The notes under the pieces: generated by a model
The model's input: the letters and a program-made list of their open reading frames with translations, nothing else
Database searches by the model: none
Told to the model about the DNA's origin: nothing
Made by a program: the position numbers and the translations under genes
Origin: an uncultured Bryobacterales bacterium
GTDB taxonomy: Bacteria > Acidobacteriota > Terriglobia > Bryobacterales > UBA6623
Assembly: GCA_951813605.1 (NCBI GenBank)
Contig: OX638379.1
Span: forward strand, 5,406,062-5,470,061
Direction: 5' to 3'
DNA length: 64,000 nt
Shown: positions 18,165 through 25,496 of the stretch, one piece after another
How the letters are laid out: every line of letters starts with the position of its first letter
Position numbering within the stretch: position 1 is the first letter of the stretch

Positions 18165-18362
18165 TCAGAGCATCTGGAGTTCATTGTCGGTCCGAAAATC
18201 CCCGGTGCCGAGGCTGGATCCGCCCTAGCGTTCGTTCGCTCCGGGTGTGCCGCCGCGGCTGCGGGGGGGTGCATTCGGCTACAAACGAAGTTCCAAACGG
18301 CTTCCGAACTGCCGCTTAGGCGAGCGACGCCCGCATGACCACGGCGAGGAGCGAGCCTCGGT

Positions 18363-18378
18363 GGAGCCGTTCGGCTCC
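18363..18378. other. Perfect 6-bp hairpin GGAGCC-GTTC-GGCTCC
   Basis: This hairpin lies in the 307-base gap between the oxidoreductase start (18141) and the Fic stop (18449). It is 71 bases past the Fic stop and has no T-run after it on either strand, so it is at best a weak terminator for the Fic transcript. The rest of the gap shows no coding signal. Confidence 0.35.
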
Positions 18379-18406
18379 TGGTCGCTATTAGCTCGAGCCC
18401 GATGGG

Positions 18407-18421
18407 CAAAGCAATGCTTTG
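18407..18421. promoter_or_regulatory. 15-bp perfect palindrome CAAAGCA-A-TGCTTTG, operator-like
   Basis: Two 7-base arms flank one central base, the size of a typical dimeric repressor site. It lies 28 bases past the Fic stop codon and about 266 bases upstream of the oxidoreductase start. No regulator gene is adjacent, so its use is unknown. Confidence 0.3.
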
Positions 18422-18448
18422 ATTCCCGAGTTATATCTGGTGCTGCCA

Positions 18449-19456
18449 TTACTCTTCTACGATGTCCAAGAGAGCGGGAAACATGAGAACAGCCGACCGG
18501 TTGCCGCTTGCGACCAGAATTTCGGTCAGGATCTCGTGCCGTCGCAACGCAGCAAGGATCCGATGGGCGGACTGCTTGTGAATGCCTGCACCTTCCGAAA
18601 ATCTGGCACTAGCGAAAACCGGCCGCTTGAAAATCCAATCCAAGGCCCTCACGGCGTATCGAGACCTCGTTGCGTCCGCAACACGGTGCTTCAAATCCTC
18701 GTAGGGTTCAAGAATGCCTTGTGCTTTGACGAGGTTGTCACGGGCCTGGGCTCGCACGGCTTCCAAGAAGAAGAGGCACCAGCCTGTCCAGTCATCGTCT
18801 CGGGACACGGCTAGCAGCCGTTCGTAATAGGCATCTCGGTTGGCCTCAAAAAAGGCGCTGATGTAGCACACCGGCCGCTTGATGAGGCCGCGCTGCCAGA
18901 GGAACAGGGGGACCAGCATGCGGCCCAGCCGTCCGTTTCCGGCTAGGAACGGGTGTACCGATTCAAACTCGGCGTGGAGGTTGGCGGTCTGCACGAGCAG
19001 ATCAAGCGTGTCTTGGTGGATATAGCGTTCCCAGTTGCTCATGGCATCGTCGAGCCTCTCCGAGCCGATAGGCACGTACCGGGCCTCCTCGACGGTGCAT
19101 CCGCGAGGGCCGATCCAGTTTTGGCTGCGCCGATATTCTCCTGGCGCCCTGTGCCTTCCTCGCGCTCCCGAGAGCAGAACCTTGTGCGCTTCAAGGACTA
19201 CCCGTCCAGAAAGCGGCAGATGCTCCAGCATTTCCTCCGCCCTGCGTATAGCGGCGCGGTAATTGAGAATCTCCTGTATATCGTCGTATCGTTCCGGCAA
19301 GGTTCGCCGGTGCCCTGCCTCGAACCGCAACACATCGCCTATGGTCGCTTGAGTGCCCTCGATACGTGAAGAGAGCACTGCTTCACGGGTTGTCAGCGGC
19401 GCCAGCAGAACGCCCGGATCGGGTACAGCAGCGAGCATACCGTCGTATCGAGCCAC
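18449..19456 (-). CDS. Fic domain protein (class II), N-terminus interrupted by an amber codon
   Basis: Read from the GTG at 19454-19456 this gives 335 residues. The inhibitory helix motif SSRIEGT (29-35) precedes the Fic domain. The active-site loop HPFLAGNGRLGR (168-179) has every catalytic residue, and a winged-helix-like C-terminus contains QSAHRILAALRRHEIL. Fic enzymes transfer AMP or related groups to proteins, and class II members self-inhibit through that N-terminal motif. The same frame continues upstream with a typical Fic_N sequence (FPPEEHLNWKRLIPLLGPAA) to an ATG at 19550-19552, which has GGAGGT upstream. A TAG at 19535-19537, five codons after that ATG, cuts it. The protein is either shortened or no longer made. 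Confidence 0.8.
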   Translation of the reverse strand: MARYDGMLAAVPDPGVLLAPLTTREAVLSSRIEGTQATIGDVLRFEAGHRRTLPERYDDIQEILNYRAAIRRAEEMLEHLPLSGRVVLEAHKVLLSGARGRHRAPGEYRRSQNWIGPRGCTVEEARYVPIGSERLDDAMSNWERYIHQDTLDLLVQTANLHAEFESVHPFLAGNGRLGRMLVPLFLWQRGLIKRPVCYISAFFEANRDAYYERLLAVSRDDDWTGWCLFFLEAVRAQARDNLVKAQGILEPYEDLKHRVADATRSRYAVRALDWIFKRPVFASARFSEGAGIHKQSAHRILAALRRHEILTEILVASGNRSAVLMFPALLDIVEE

Positions 19457-19552
19457 CTCGCTCGCCGCGGGGCCAAGCAGTGGAATCAGCCTTTTCCAAT
19501 TGAGATGCTCTTCGGGCGGGAACCGCCCTTCGTGCTAGCGAACCGCTGCCAT
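19457..19552 (-). pseudogene. Original 5' end of the Fic gene, broken by TAG at 19535-19537
   Basis: Reading from ATG 19552 gives five codons, MAAVR, then TAG, then 26 more in-frame codons of clear Fic_N character that join the intact reading frame at 19456. GGAGGT sits 10 bases before this ATG, so this was very probably the native start. No other frame-disrupting change is visible in the Fic gene. Confidence 0.65.
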
Positions 19553-19904
19553 TCTCCATCTACCTCCGTTTTGAACGCCAGTGTCTTTTGATCGGCATTA
19601 TGCATAGGGTCCTGCTCGTGCACTTCTAAGTGGCGCACCGGCAGTTGGATGGCACGTCGCGTTCTCGTCTCTCCGCGCTGGTCCCGGAGCGTACCTGGAC
19701 TTCGAAGCTAGAGGACGTAGCGGAGCCTTGTGGCAGAAAGGGGCTCTCGAACATCTGTGGATGCCTATATACATTATGGGATGGTTCGCTCCCGTTCAGC
19801 CGCGTCGGCCAGCTCGGCAATGCTGGAGCGAGCGGCTTCCAGTGGCCGCTGCCGAAGACACGCGAGGAGAACCAACGCGGCATCGACCAGACAGCCATCC
19901 CGCA
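19553..19904. other. Non-coding or decayed stretch between Fic and the IS110 remnant
   Basis: I see no supported gene here. Short open frames exist on both strands but none has a family signature. The base composition is less GC-biased in places, as in the rest of the 19.5-21.9 kb remnant zone. Confidence 0.4.
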
Positions 19905-20142
19905 AGAGCGTACTCAAGGACGTCGCCACGATCGGCCTCGATTTCGCCAAGACATCCGTCCACTTCGCGGGCTTGGACGCGAGCGGGCGGGTGCTCACGC
20001 GCCGCCAGCACTCGGAAGGGAAGCTCCTGGAAGTCACCGCGAAGACGAGTCTCTGCCGCATCGGCATGGAGGCCTGCTGGCCGAATGGGAGGAGCTGCAG
20101 GAGTCGATCGCTGCCATCGACCGCGAGCTGGTGGCGGCCTGA
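19905..20142 (+). pseudogene. IS110-family transposase remnant with internal deletion
   Basis: From about 19905 the frame reads SVLKDVATIGLDFAKTSVHF followed by LDASGRVLTRRQHSEGKLLE and CRIGMEAC, which is the start of the DEDD-type IS110 transposase including its first Asp. At about 20075 homology jumps, in another frame, to LLAEWEELQESIAAIDREL, the helical segment that precedes the C-terminal Transposase_20 domain, and stops at 20142. The middle of the catalytic domain and the whole C-terminal domain are missing, so it cannot be active. IS110 elements lack classical inverted repeats and none were found. Confidence 0.75.
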
Positions 20143-20405
20143 GACCGCGCCGGCGCCCAAACACGGAAAGGGTGTTAGATTTCGTCTGCCAAGCCCAATC
20201 GATGGAATAAAAGGTCGCACCCGCGTTTCGCAAACCTGTCAGCCCCAATGGCCCTCAGAGGTCGTGTGCGTTATGGGGACCGAGGCGCGCGGAGTCCATC
20301 GCGGCCCGGAACCGGCACCGTTGCACTCAGAGGTCGGATGTATTGGCACTGACCACCGTTCATCGCGCCGGCTCCGGTAGACAACTCGGGAGCGATCCAT
20401 ATATC

Positions 20406-20463
20406 TGTCTCACGGGCGAGAGACGGGGTGCATTGTGTCTCATATTCGCGGATTCGTGAGACA
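20406..20463. repeat. TGTCTCA repeat set: two direct copies and one inverted copy
   Basis: TGTCTCA occurs at 20406-20412 and 20436-20442, and its complement TGAGACA at 20457-20463. The second and third copies form a 7-bp inverted repeat around 14 bases. Repeated short motifs near one end are typical of IS21-type terminal regions, but no IstA/IstB sequence is present, so the assignment is inference. Confidence 0.4.
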
Positions 20464-20614
20464 TGGCGGGATGTGTGGATATGCGAGGAGCGTTCGCGGA
20501 TTTGTGGCTTGAGATTGAAGGCGGCGCTCGACTCACTGGGTCTTGGACGTGGAGACCATTGTGTTTGAGGAGGTGAGGGACGCGCATCAAAGGCAAGCCA
20601 ACCCAGCAATTGCG

Positions 20615-20633
20615 CTACTCCCCCTTGGAGTAG
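20615..20633. other. Hairpin CTACTCC-CCCTT-GGAGTAG
   Basis: This is a perfect 7-bp stem with a 5-base loop inside the mobile-element debris. No T-run follows, so it is not a convincing terminator. Confidence 0.3.
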
Positions 20634-20859
20634 TCGATCAAGTCTAGCTCGCGTCGATTTGACGTTTCGGTCGTGCCGCGCAAGGTGGGGTGCAGGCAGG
20701 GAGCATATAAGGGGCACGTCGAGGTCGACGCAAGCCGACAGTCATCATCATGTCCACCGCGCACTGCAGCGTCGAGCGAACGCATAGACGACTCCCTGAG
20801 CTGTGTCTGCCCGTCGAATACACGGTGTGGGCTCATCCTAGGGCGGCATGGCCATCTAG

Positions 20860-21231
20860 GTCGACTTTGAACTCGCCCTGGCGTTCCTCGCTTGTAACCT
20901 GTACCGCCTCCTCGCTCTCGACCTGCCCCCGGGCTACCGCCACTGCAGCGCCCCCACGATCTTCGAGTCCATGCTCGCCGCCGGTGCCGACATCCGCCTC
21001 CAGCCTGACCTCTGTATCGTCTCGCTGAACAAGAAGCGCAGCCTGCCAGCGCTGCTCGAAGCCTTGGCCAAAATCCCGCTCCAGTCCATCACCTGGCTCG
21101 GCGACCGCCGCCTCGCTTTCAACGCGGCCACGCGCATCCAAACGGCTTTCGCAGCCAACCACAGATTAGGCCAAGTCACCGACCGTGAGAATCTTACGTG
21201 TGCCGCAACTGCCGCGGCATTGCCCATCTAA
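20860..21231 (+). pseudogene. Transposase C-terminal remnant, 5' truncated
   Basis: The frame opens just after a TAG at 20857-20859 and runs 123 codons. It reads FELALAFLACNLYRLLALDL, then TIFESMLAAGADIRLQPD, SLNKKRSLPALLEAL and ITWLGDRRLAFNAATRIQ. The block of a late helix (NLYR-LAL), an ageing beta-hairpin with basic KKR-LPALLEAL and a terminal WLG-RL-F motif is the C-terminal layout of DDE-type transposases. There is no start codon or catalytic triad, and the exact IS family is not certain. Its 3' end runs into the helicase pseudogene on the other strand near 21230. Confidence 0.55.
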
Positions 21232-21926
21232 GAATAGATTGTGAGCACAGAGCGACAGAAGGCATGAGCTAGAGTACGCTACCACCAGCGACAGCCTCCG
21301 CAGTCCTGAGCGCGGCGAAGGTTTTCTCGTGCCGCAGGCCATGATCAACTTGCCACGGTCATGCACTTCGAAGCCGCAAATGACATCGTTTAGGGCAGAC
21401 TCTTGATGCCGTCGTAGCGTGAACGGCTCTTCCCGATAGGCCAAGTCTTCCGGCTTGCCGCGGGTCAGGTCAGGCCACGAATGAGGTAGATCTTCCAAAC
21501 GGACGACCCCACACGCGAGGCGTATTCGGACGATGGTCTTTCGAGCATTCGGCCCCCAGCTGTCACCGGTGTCGACGACGATGCAAGCTGAGAACGCATC
21601 TTTCTGCGAAGCCCAGATGAACGAATCGAGGCGAGGCTTCGAAATTTGCGTGCCCAGGGCGTAGCACTTGCACCGGACCGCGCAGTTGCCGCCTTCGCGC
21701 TCCTTGCCGGCCAAGTCGATCCCCGCGCCGTCGGCATCGAATTCCGGCTCTATGTTTGCCCGCTCCGACAAGAGCCAGACATTCGACCACCGGTCCTACT
21801 AAGACGGGTCCCCGGTGAAATGGGTTTTGATCAGCCGCTCGAAGATGCGTCCCTTCTCTGCTTCGCTAATTGCGATGGCACGGAGTCGAGATTCCGCAGC
21901 TGTGAGAGAGCGATCGGCGCCATCCG
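21229..21926 (-). pseudogene. Broken N-terminus of a restriction-type helicase (COG4889, type ISP-like)
   Basis: On the minus strand the frame reads AEKGRIFERLIKTHFTGDPS, two stops TAG TAG (21796-21801), DRWSNVWLLSERANIEPEFD, then GIDLAGKEREGGNCAVRCKC, SKPRLDSFIWASQKDAFSAC and QESALNDVICGF. This is the N-terminal Mrr-like nuclease region (D-x-n-C-K core) followed by the start of a helicase of predicted-helicase COG4889 type, found in type ISP restriction enzymes. Near 21328 a frameshift breaks the Walker A region (IMACGT then, in another frame, KTFAALRTAEAVAGG), and homology is lost near 21230 at the transposase remnant. Everything downstream of motif I is gone. Confidence 0.75.
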
Positions 21927-21950
21927 GGCATGCGAGGCCGTGCGATCCAG

Positions 21951-23018
21951 CTAAGCGGGTGAAGCAGCCGGCAACTCGAATCCGCTGATGGCAGACTGCA
22001 CGGCGGCGACCACAGCGACCGCCAACGCGTCTGCGGCTAGGGCACCCACAACCCCTAGTAGTCTCGGATTCGCCGCCTGCCCTCCCGTGCCCAGAGCGAA
22101 GACCGTGTCTCCGTCGAAAGGCATGTGTGCCGGGCGAATCGACCTAGCTAGGCCGTCGTGGGCCATTTGGGCGACTTTTGTGGCCTGGGCCTTGGACCAT
22201 TTCAAGTTTGCCGCGACCACGCCGAGTGTCGTGTTACCGAGGGTCTTTGAATCCGCGCGCCACCTGCCGGATCGAAGCATTGCCATGCTGTCGGCGAACC
22301 CGTCACCATCCTTGGCCCGCGCGCCGGCCAGGATTCTTCCCGTCGAGGGATCGATGACATCTCCCAGTGCGTTGACTGCTGCTAGCGCGCCGACTACCAG
22401 CCCGTCACCGAGCGAAATAGCTGCCGAGCCCAGACCGCCCCGCATCGCCCTCTCCAAGCCGAACATTTTCCCCACGGTCGCCCCGGCTCCCGCCCCCACG
22501 CTTCCCATCGCCACCGGGTCCCGCGAAGCGGACTTGGCCGCTTGGAAGCCCGCCTCCGCTCCGGGCCGCACGGCCGGATCGCCGACGCCGAGGTCGAAGA
22601 GTATGGAGGCCGGAACGATTGGAACGACGCCCCCTCTGACGGGAAAGCCCACGCCTTGGCTCTCGAGGTACCGCATCACGCCGTCGGCCGTTGCCAATCC
22701 GTACGCACTGCCCCCCGACAAGACGACCGCATGGATGGATTCCACGCTCATGTCGGGCCGCAGCAGGTCGGTCTCCCTTGTTCCCGGACCTCCTCCTCGA
22801 ACATCGACGCCGGCCACGGCGCCTCCGTCCGCAAGGACGACCGTGCATCCGGTCGACCCGCTTTCGTGGGTCCAATGTCCGACCCGGATTCCTGGCACGG
22901 CTGTCAAAGTGGCGTTCATTGCGGTTTCCGCGAACGACGCTAGGGTAGATGACGCAAGGGTCCCCGCCAACTGCAGGACTTGACGTCTCCGAACCCCTTT
23001 GCTCCCGATGCGTCGCAT
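21951..23018 (-). CDS. P1/DmpA family (S58) aminopeptidase with Tat-like signal
   Basis: The protein has 355 residues and starts with VRRRQVLQLAGTLASSTL, a Tat-type signal. The mature part begins AVPGIRVGHWTHESGSTGCT and contains VVLSGGSAYGLATADGVMRY and AKDGDGFADSMAML. The autoprocessing and nucleophile site is LGNTTLGVVAANL, where Thr takes the role of Ser/Thr in DmpA-type Ntn hydrolases. Family members cleave N-terminal D- or L-amino acids or beta-peptides after self-cleavage into two chains. It diverges from the LarA-like gene across 43 bases and follows the helicase remnant on the same strand. Confidence 0.9.
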   Translation of the reverse strand: MRRIGSKGVRRRQVLQLAGTLASSTLASFAETAMNATLTAVPGIRVGHWTHESGSTGCTVVLADGGAVAGVDVRGGGPGTRETDLLRPDMSVESIHAVVLSGGSAYGLATADGVMRYLESQGVGFPVRGGVVPIVPASILFDLGVGDPAVRPGAEAGFQAAKSASRDPVAMGSVGAGAGATVGKMFGLERAMRGGLGSAAISLGDGLVVGALAAVNALGDVIDPSTGRILAGARAKDGDGFADSMAMLRSGRWRADSKTLGNTTLGVVAANLKWSKAQATKVAQMAHDGLARSIRPAHMPFDGDTVFALGTGGQAANPRLLGVVGALAADALAVAVVAAVQSAISGFELPAASPA

Positions 23019-23026
23019 TCGCCAAC

Positions 23027-23032
23027 ATTATC
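23027..23032 (-). promoter_or_regulatory. Candidate -10 element (GATAAT) for the S58 peptidase
   Basis: On the minus strand GATAAT is separated from the ATG at 23018 by 8 bases. This would put the transcript start at or within 2 bases of the start codon, with no room for a ribosome binding site. Confidence 0.45.
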
Positions 23033-23047
23033 GCCTGGTGCCATCGG

Positions 23048-23053
23048 TATAAT
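23048..23053 (+). promoter_or_regulatory. Consensus -10 element (TATAAT) for the LarA-like gene
   Basis: A perfect TATAAT followed by a T-run is separated from the GTG at 23062 by 8 bases. The predicted transcript start is about 23060, so the mRNA would be essentially leaderless. No clear -35 sequence is seen. Confidence 0.5.
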
Positions 23054-23061
23054 TTTTTTCA

Positions 23062-24336
23062 GTGGACCTTCCACGACTGATCGAGATTCGCCGGAAATTC
23101 CCGGACCGCTCGCTGCCCGACGTCTATCGAGCCGTTCGCGAGGAGATGGCCACGGCGCCTTGGGTGTCGGCGGTGCCCGCCGGCAGCCGCATTGCGGTCG
23201 GGGTCGGGAGCCGGGGAATCGCCAACATTGGAACCATTGTCCGGGGCGTTATCGACTCGTGGCTTGATCGGGGTGTCAAGCCGTTCATTATTCCCGTCAT
23301 GGGTAGTCACGGTGGAGGCACGGCCCGAGGCCAGCGCGAAGTGCTCGCTCACTACGGCATCACCGAGGAGTCGATGGGGGCCCCCGTGGTCAGTTCGCTG
23401 GATGTCGTGGAGATCGGCGAGACCCCGCAAGGCATTGCCGTGTCGATGGACAAGGAAGCCTGGGAAGCCGACGGAATCATGCTTTGCAGCCGTGTGAAGT
23501 GGCATACCGGCTTTAACGGGAAGATCGAGAGCGGCGTCCACAAGATGATGGCGATAGGTCTCGGGAAATGGGAAGGAGCCAAGCGGTATCACATGTGGGC
23601 GGTGCGCCTCGGCTTGGAACACGTCATTCGCGAGGTCGGCAGAATCATGCTGGCAACAGGACGCATGCTGGGCGGCTTGGCGATTCTTGAAGATGCGAAC
23701 CACAGCACCGCAGAGGTCCACGCAATCGGAGCGGCGAACATGGTCCCACGGGAGGAGGAACTGCTGTCACGGGTGAAGCAATGGAAGGCCGATATCCCGT
23801 TCGAGGCGTTCGACTTGCTGATTGTCGACGAAATCGGCAAGAACATTTCCGGTTCGGGCATGGACACAAAAGTGATCAACCGGTCGGCATTGGGCCGGAA
23901 TTGTTGGCCTGGACTTGCACGCATTGAGCGGATTTATGCCCGCAGCCTGACACCTCATGGCGGCGGTAACGCCGTCGGAATCGGTCTTTGCGACATTGTC
24001 CATGACCGGCTGTTCGACGCTGTGGACTTCGCCAAGACTTGGATCAACTCGTTCACAGCCTCCAGCACTGTGGGCTGCATGTGTCCCCCGCACTTTTCCA
24101 CCGACCGCGAGTGCATCGAGCGAATCCTGGCGACTTGTGGCCGAGCTGACTTATCCGCCTGCAGTGTCGTTTGGATCCGCAACACCATGGAACTCGGTCA
24201 AATGCGGGTTAGCGAGAATCTCTACGAGCGGCTGCGCGGGAATCCCGGTGTCGAGGCACGCGGGACGGCCGCGCCCATCGGCTTCGACCGGGCCGGCCAG
24301 ATCGTCGGCAGTATTCAGATCGCGGCGGCTGCCTGA
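23062..24336 (+). CDS. LarA/DUF2088-like protein (lactate racemase superfamily)
   Basis: The protein has 424 residues and a GTG start. Its N-terminal half has GVGSRGIANIGTIVRGVID and PVMGSHGGGTARGQREVLA, then CSRVKWHTGFNGKIESGVHK and MMAIGLGKWEGAK. These blocks occur in the DUF2088/LarA-like group, whose founding member is the nickel-pincer-dependent lactate racemase. The classical LarA histidine motifs are not all recognisable, so the reaction and cofactor are uncertain. It has no signal peptide and is cytosolic. It stands alone, diverging from the S58 peptidase, with 149 bases before the polyprenyl synthase gene. Confidence 0.75.
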   Translation: MDLPRLIEIRRKFPDRSLPDVYRAVREEMATAPWVSAVPAGSRIAVGVGSRGIANIGTIVRGVIDSWLDRGVKPFIIPVMGSHGGGTARGQREVLAHYGITEESMGAPVVSSLDVVEIGETPQGIAVSMDKEAWEADGIMLCSRVKWHTGFNGKIESGVHKMMAIGLGKWEGAKRYHMWAVRLGLEHVIREVGRIMLATGRMLGGLAILEDANHSTAEVHAIGAANMVPREEELLSRVKQWKADIPFEAFDLLIVDEIGKNISGSGMDTKVINRSALGRNCWPGLARIERIYARSLTPHGGGNAVGIGLCDIVHDRLFDAVDFAKTWINSFTASSTVGCMCPPHFSTDRECIERILATCGRADLSACSVVWIRNTMELGQMRVSENLYERLRGNPGVEARGTAAPIGFDRAGQIVGSIQIAAAA

Positions 24337-24485
24337 CGATTTGCACTCGCTCCTATGTCGCGTTCCAGCACCTCGCTCTCGACGCCTCGCAAGAGCGTGG
24401 TCCGGGAATGCGCCCGGCACGGTAGGCGTGGACCGTATCAGCGCCCGGGACTCGATAGACTGAAGGCACTGTCTCGGCTCCTTCC

Positions 24486-25487
24486 ATGGCAACGGTAAGA
24501 CCTGCGCCGCTTTCCAAAGCGCAATTGTTCTCGCTGGTTGTACCCGACCTGCGGCGGATTGACAAGGTGATCGCCGTCGACACCGTCTGCTGCAAGGATG
24601 TGGTCACGCAGATCAGTCGGCACCTGAACGCAAGCGGGGGGAAGCGCCTGCGCCCCGCCTTGCTGCTGCTATCCGCGCGGGCTTGCGGGGAACTGGGCGA
24701 CGCTCCCATTCGGATGGCAGCGGTTATGGAAATCATCCACACCGCCACCCTCGTGCATGACGACGTGATCGACAGCGCCGAAGTGCGTCGCGGGACCCCG
24801 TCCACTAATTCCGTTTGGGGCAACCAAGTGAGCGTGCTGGCAGGTGACTGGCTCTACATGCAGGCGTTCAACCTAGCCTTGCGCGAGCGGCAATTCGGCA
24901 TGCTCGACATCCTGACCGACCTTACCAAGATGATGGTCGAAGGGGAACTGATGCAAGCCGACCTGCTCGGGCGCCTCGATATCACCGAGCGGCAGAACCA
25001 CGACCTGATCCACCGCAAGACCGCTTGCTTGCTTTCGGCCTGCACCCGCCTCGGTGCGCTGATCGCCCGCCAGGACGAGCCGACCGAGGAGCGACTTCGT
25101 TCTTACGGCTGGAACCTCGGCATGGCTTTTCAACTCATCGACGACGTGCTCGATTTTGAGGCCAGCGAGGCGGTGCTAGGCAAGCCGGTCGGCAACGACC
25201 TGAAGGAAGGGAAGGTCACGCTGCCGATGATTCTCGCGCTGCAGTCATGCACCCGGGCGGAGAGGTCGCAGGTCGAGGCGGTCGTCGTGGAGGGCGGCTA
25301 CGGATCGGTGTCGTTCTCGACCATTCTCGAGATTCTGGACCGCTACGGTAGCATCGCCAAGGTCCGCCTTCGCGCCTTGCGGTTTTGCGAGGACGCGCTG
25401 GAAGGTTTAGAAACGCTGCCAGACACGCGCTATAAGCGCGCTCTGGTGGACGCGGCGACCCACTGGGCCGTCGACCGGGCTAGTTGA
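24486..25487 (+). CDS. Polyprenyl diphosphate synthase (trans-isoprenyl type)
   Basis: The protein has 333 residues. The first Asp-rich motif is TATLVHDDVIDSAEVRRG and the second is MAFQLIDDVLDFEASE. The substrate-binding block GGKRLRPALLLLSARACGE is also intact. These enzymes add isopentenyl diphosphate units to an allylic primer to make long chains. The small residues before the first motif suggest a long-chain product, such as the menaquinone side chain, which would fit the mqnD gene in this window (inference). The length is typical for octaprenyl/heptaprenyl synthases. Confidence 0.92.
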   Translation: MATVRPAPLSKAQLFSLVVPDLRRIDKVIAVDTVCCKDVVTQISRHLNASGGKRLRPALLLLSARACGELGDAPIRMAAVMEIIHTATLVHDDVIDSAEVRRGTPSTNSVWGNQVSVLAGDWLYMQAFNLALRERQFGMLDILTDLTKMMVEGELMQADLLGRLDITERQNHDLIHRKTACLLSACTRLGALIARQDEPTEERLRSYGWNLGMAFQLIDDVLDFEASEAVLGKPVGNDLKEGKVTLPMILALQSCTRAERSQVEAVVVEGGYGSVSFSTILEILDRYGSIAKVRLRALRFCEDALEGLETLPDTRYKRALVDAATHWAVDRAS

Positions 25488-25496
25488 GCGAACGGC

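Larger units (their letters stand above)
20143..20859. other. 717-base gap of mobile-element debris
   Basis: No gene is supported. The stretch holds a TGTCTCA repeat set (20406-20463), a 7-bp hairpin (20615-20633), and a pair of similar ~30-base segments sharing CTCAGAGGTCG, one near 20253 and one near 20325. These look like ends of insertion sequences. Confidence 0.45.

Noticed and set aside
19486-19605. A 39-codon minus-strand frame overlapping the Fic start, considered as a small antitoxin
   Set aside because: It overlaps the Fic frame, has no known antitoxin features and is too short to support.
20143-20859. Possible CRISPR array in the repeat-rich gap
   Set aside because: Repeats are short, irregular and few, with no regular spacers and no cas genes in the window.
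22542-22943. Plus-strand frames opposite the S58 peptidase gene
   Set aside because: They lack start signals and family features, whereas the minus-strand gene has an intact family signature.
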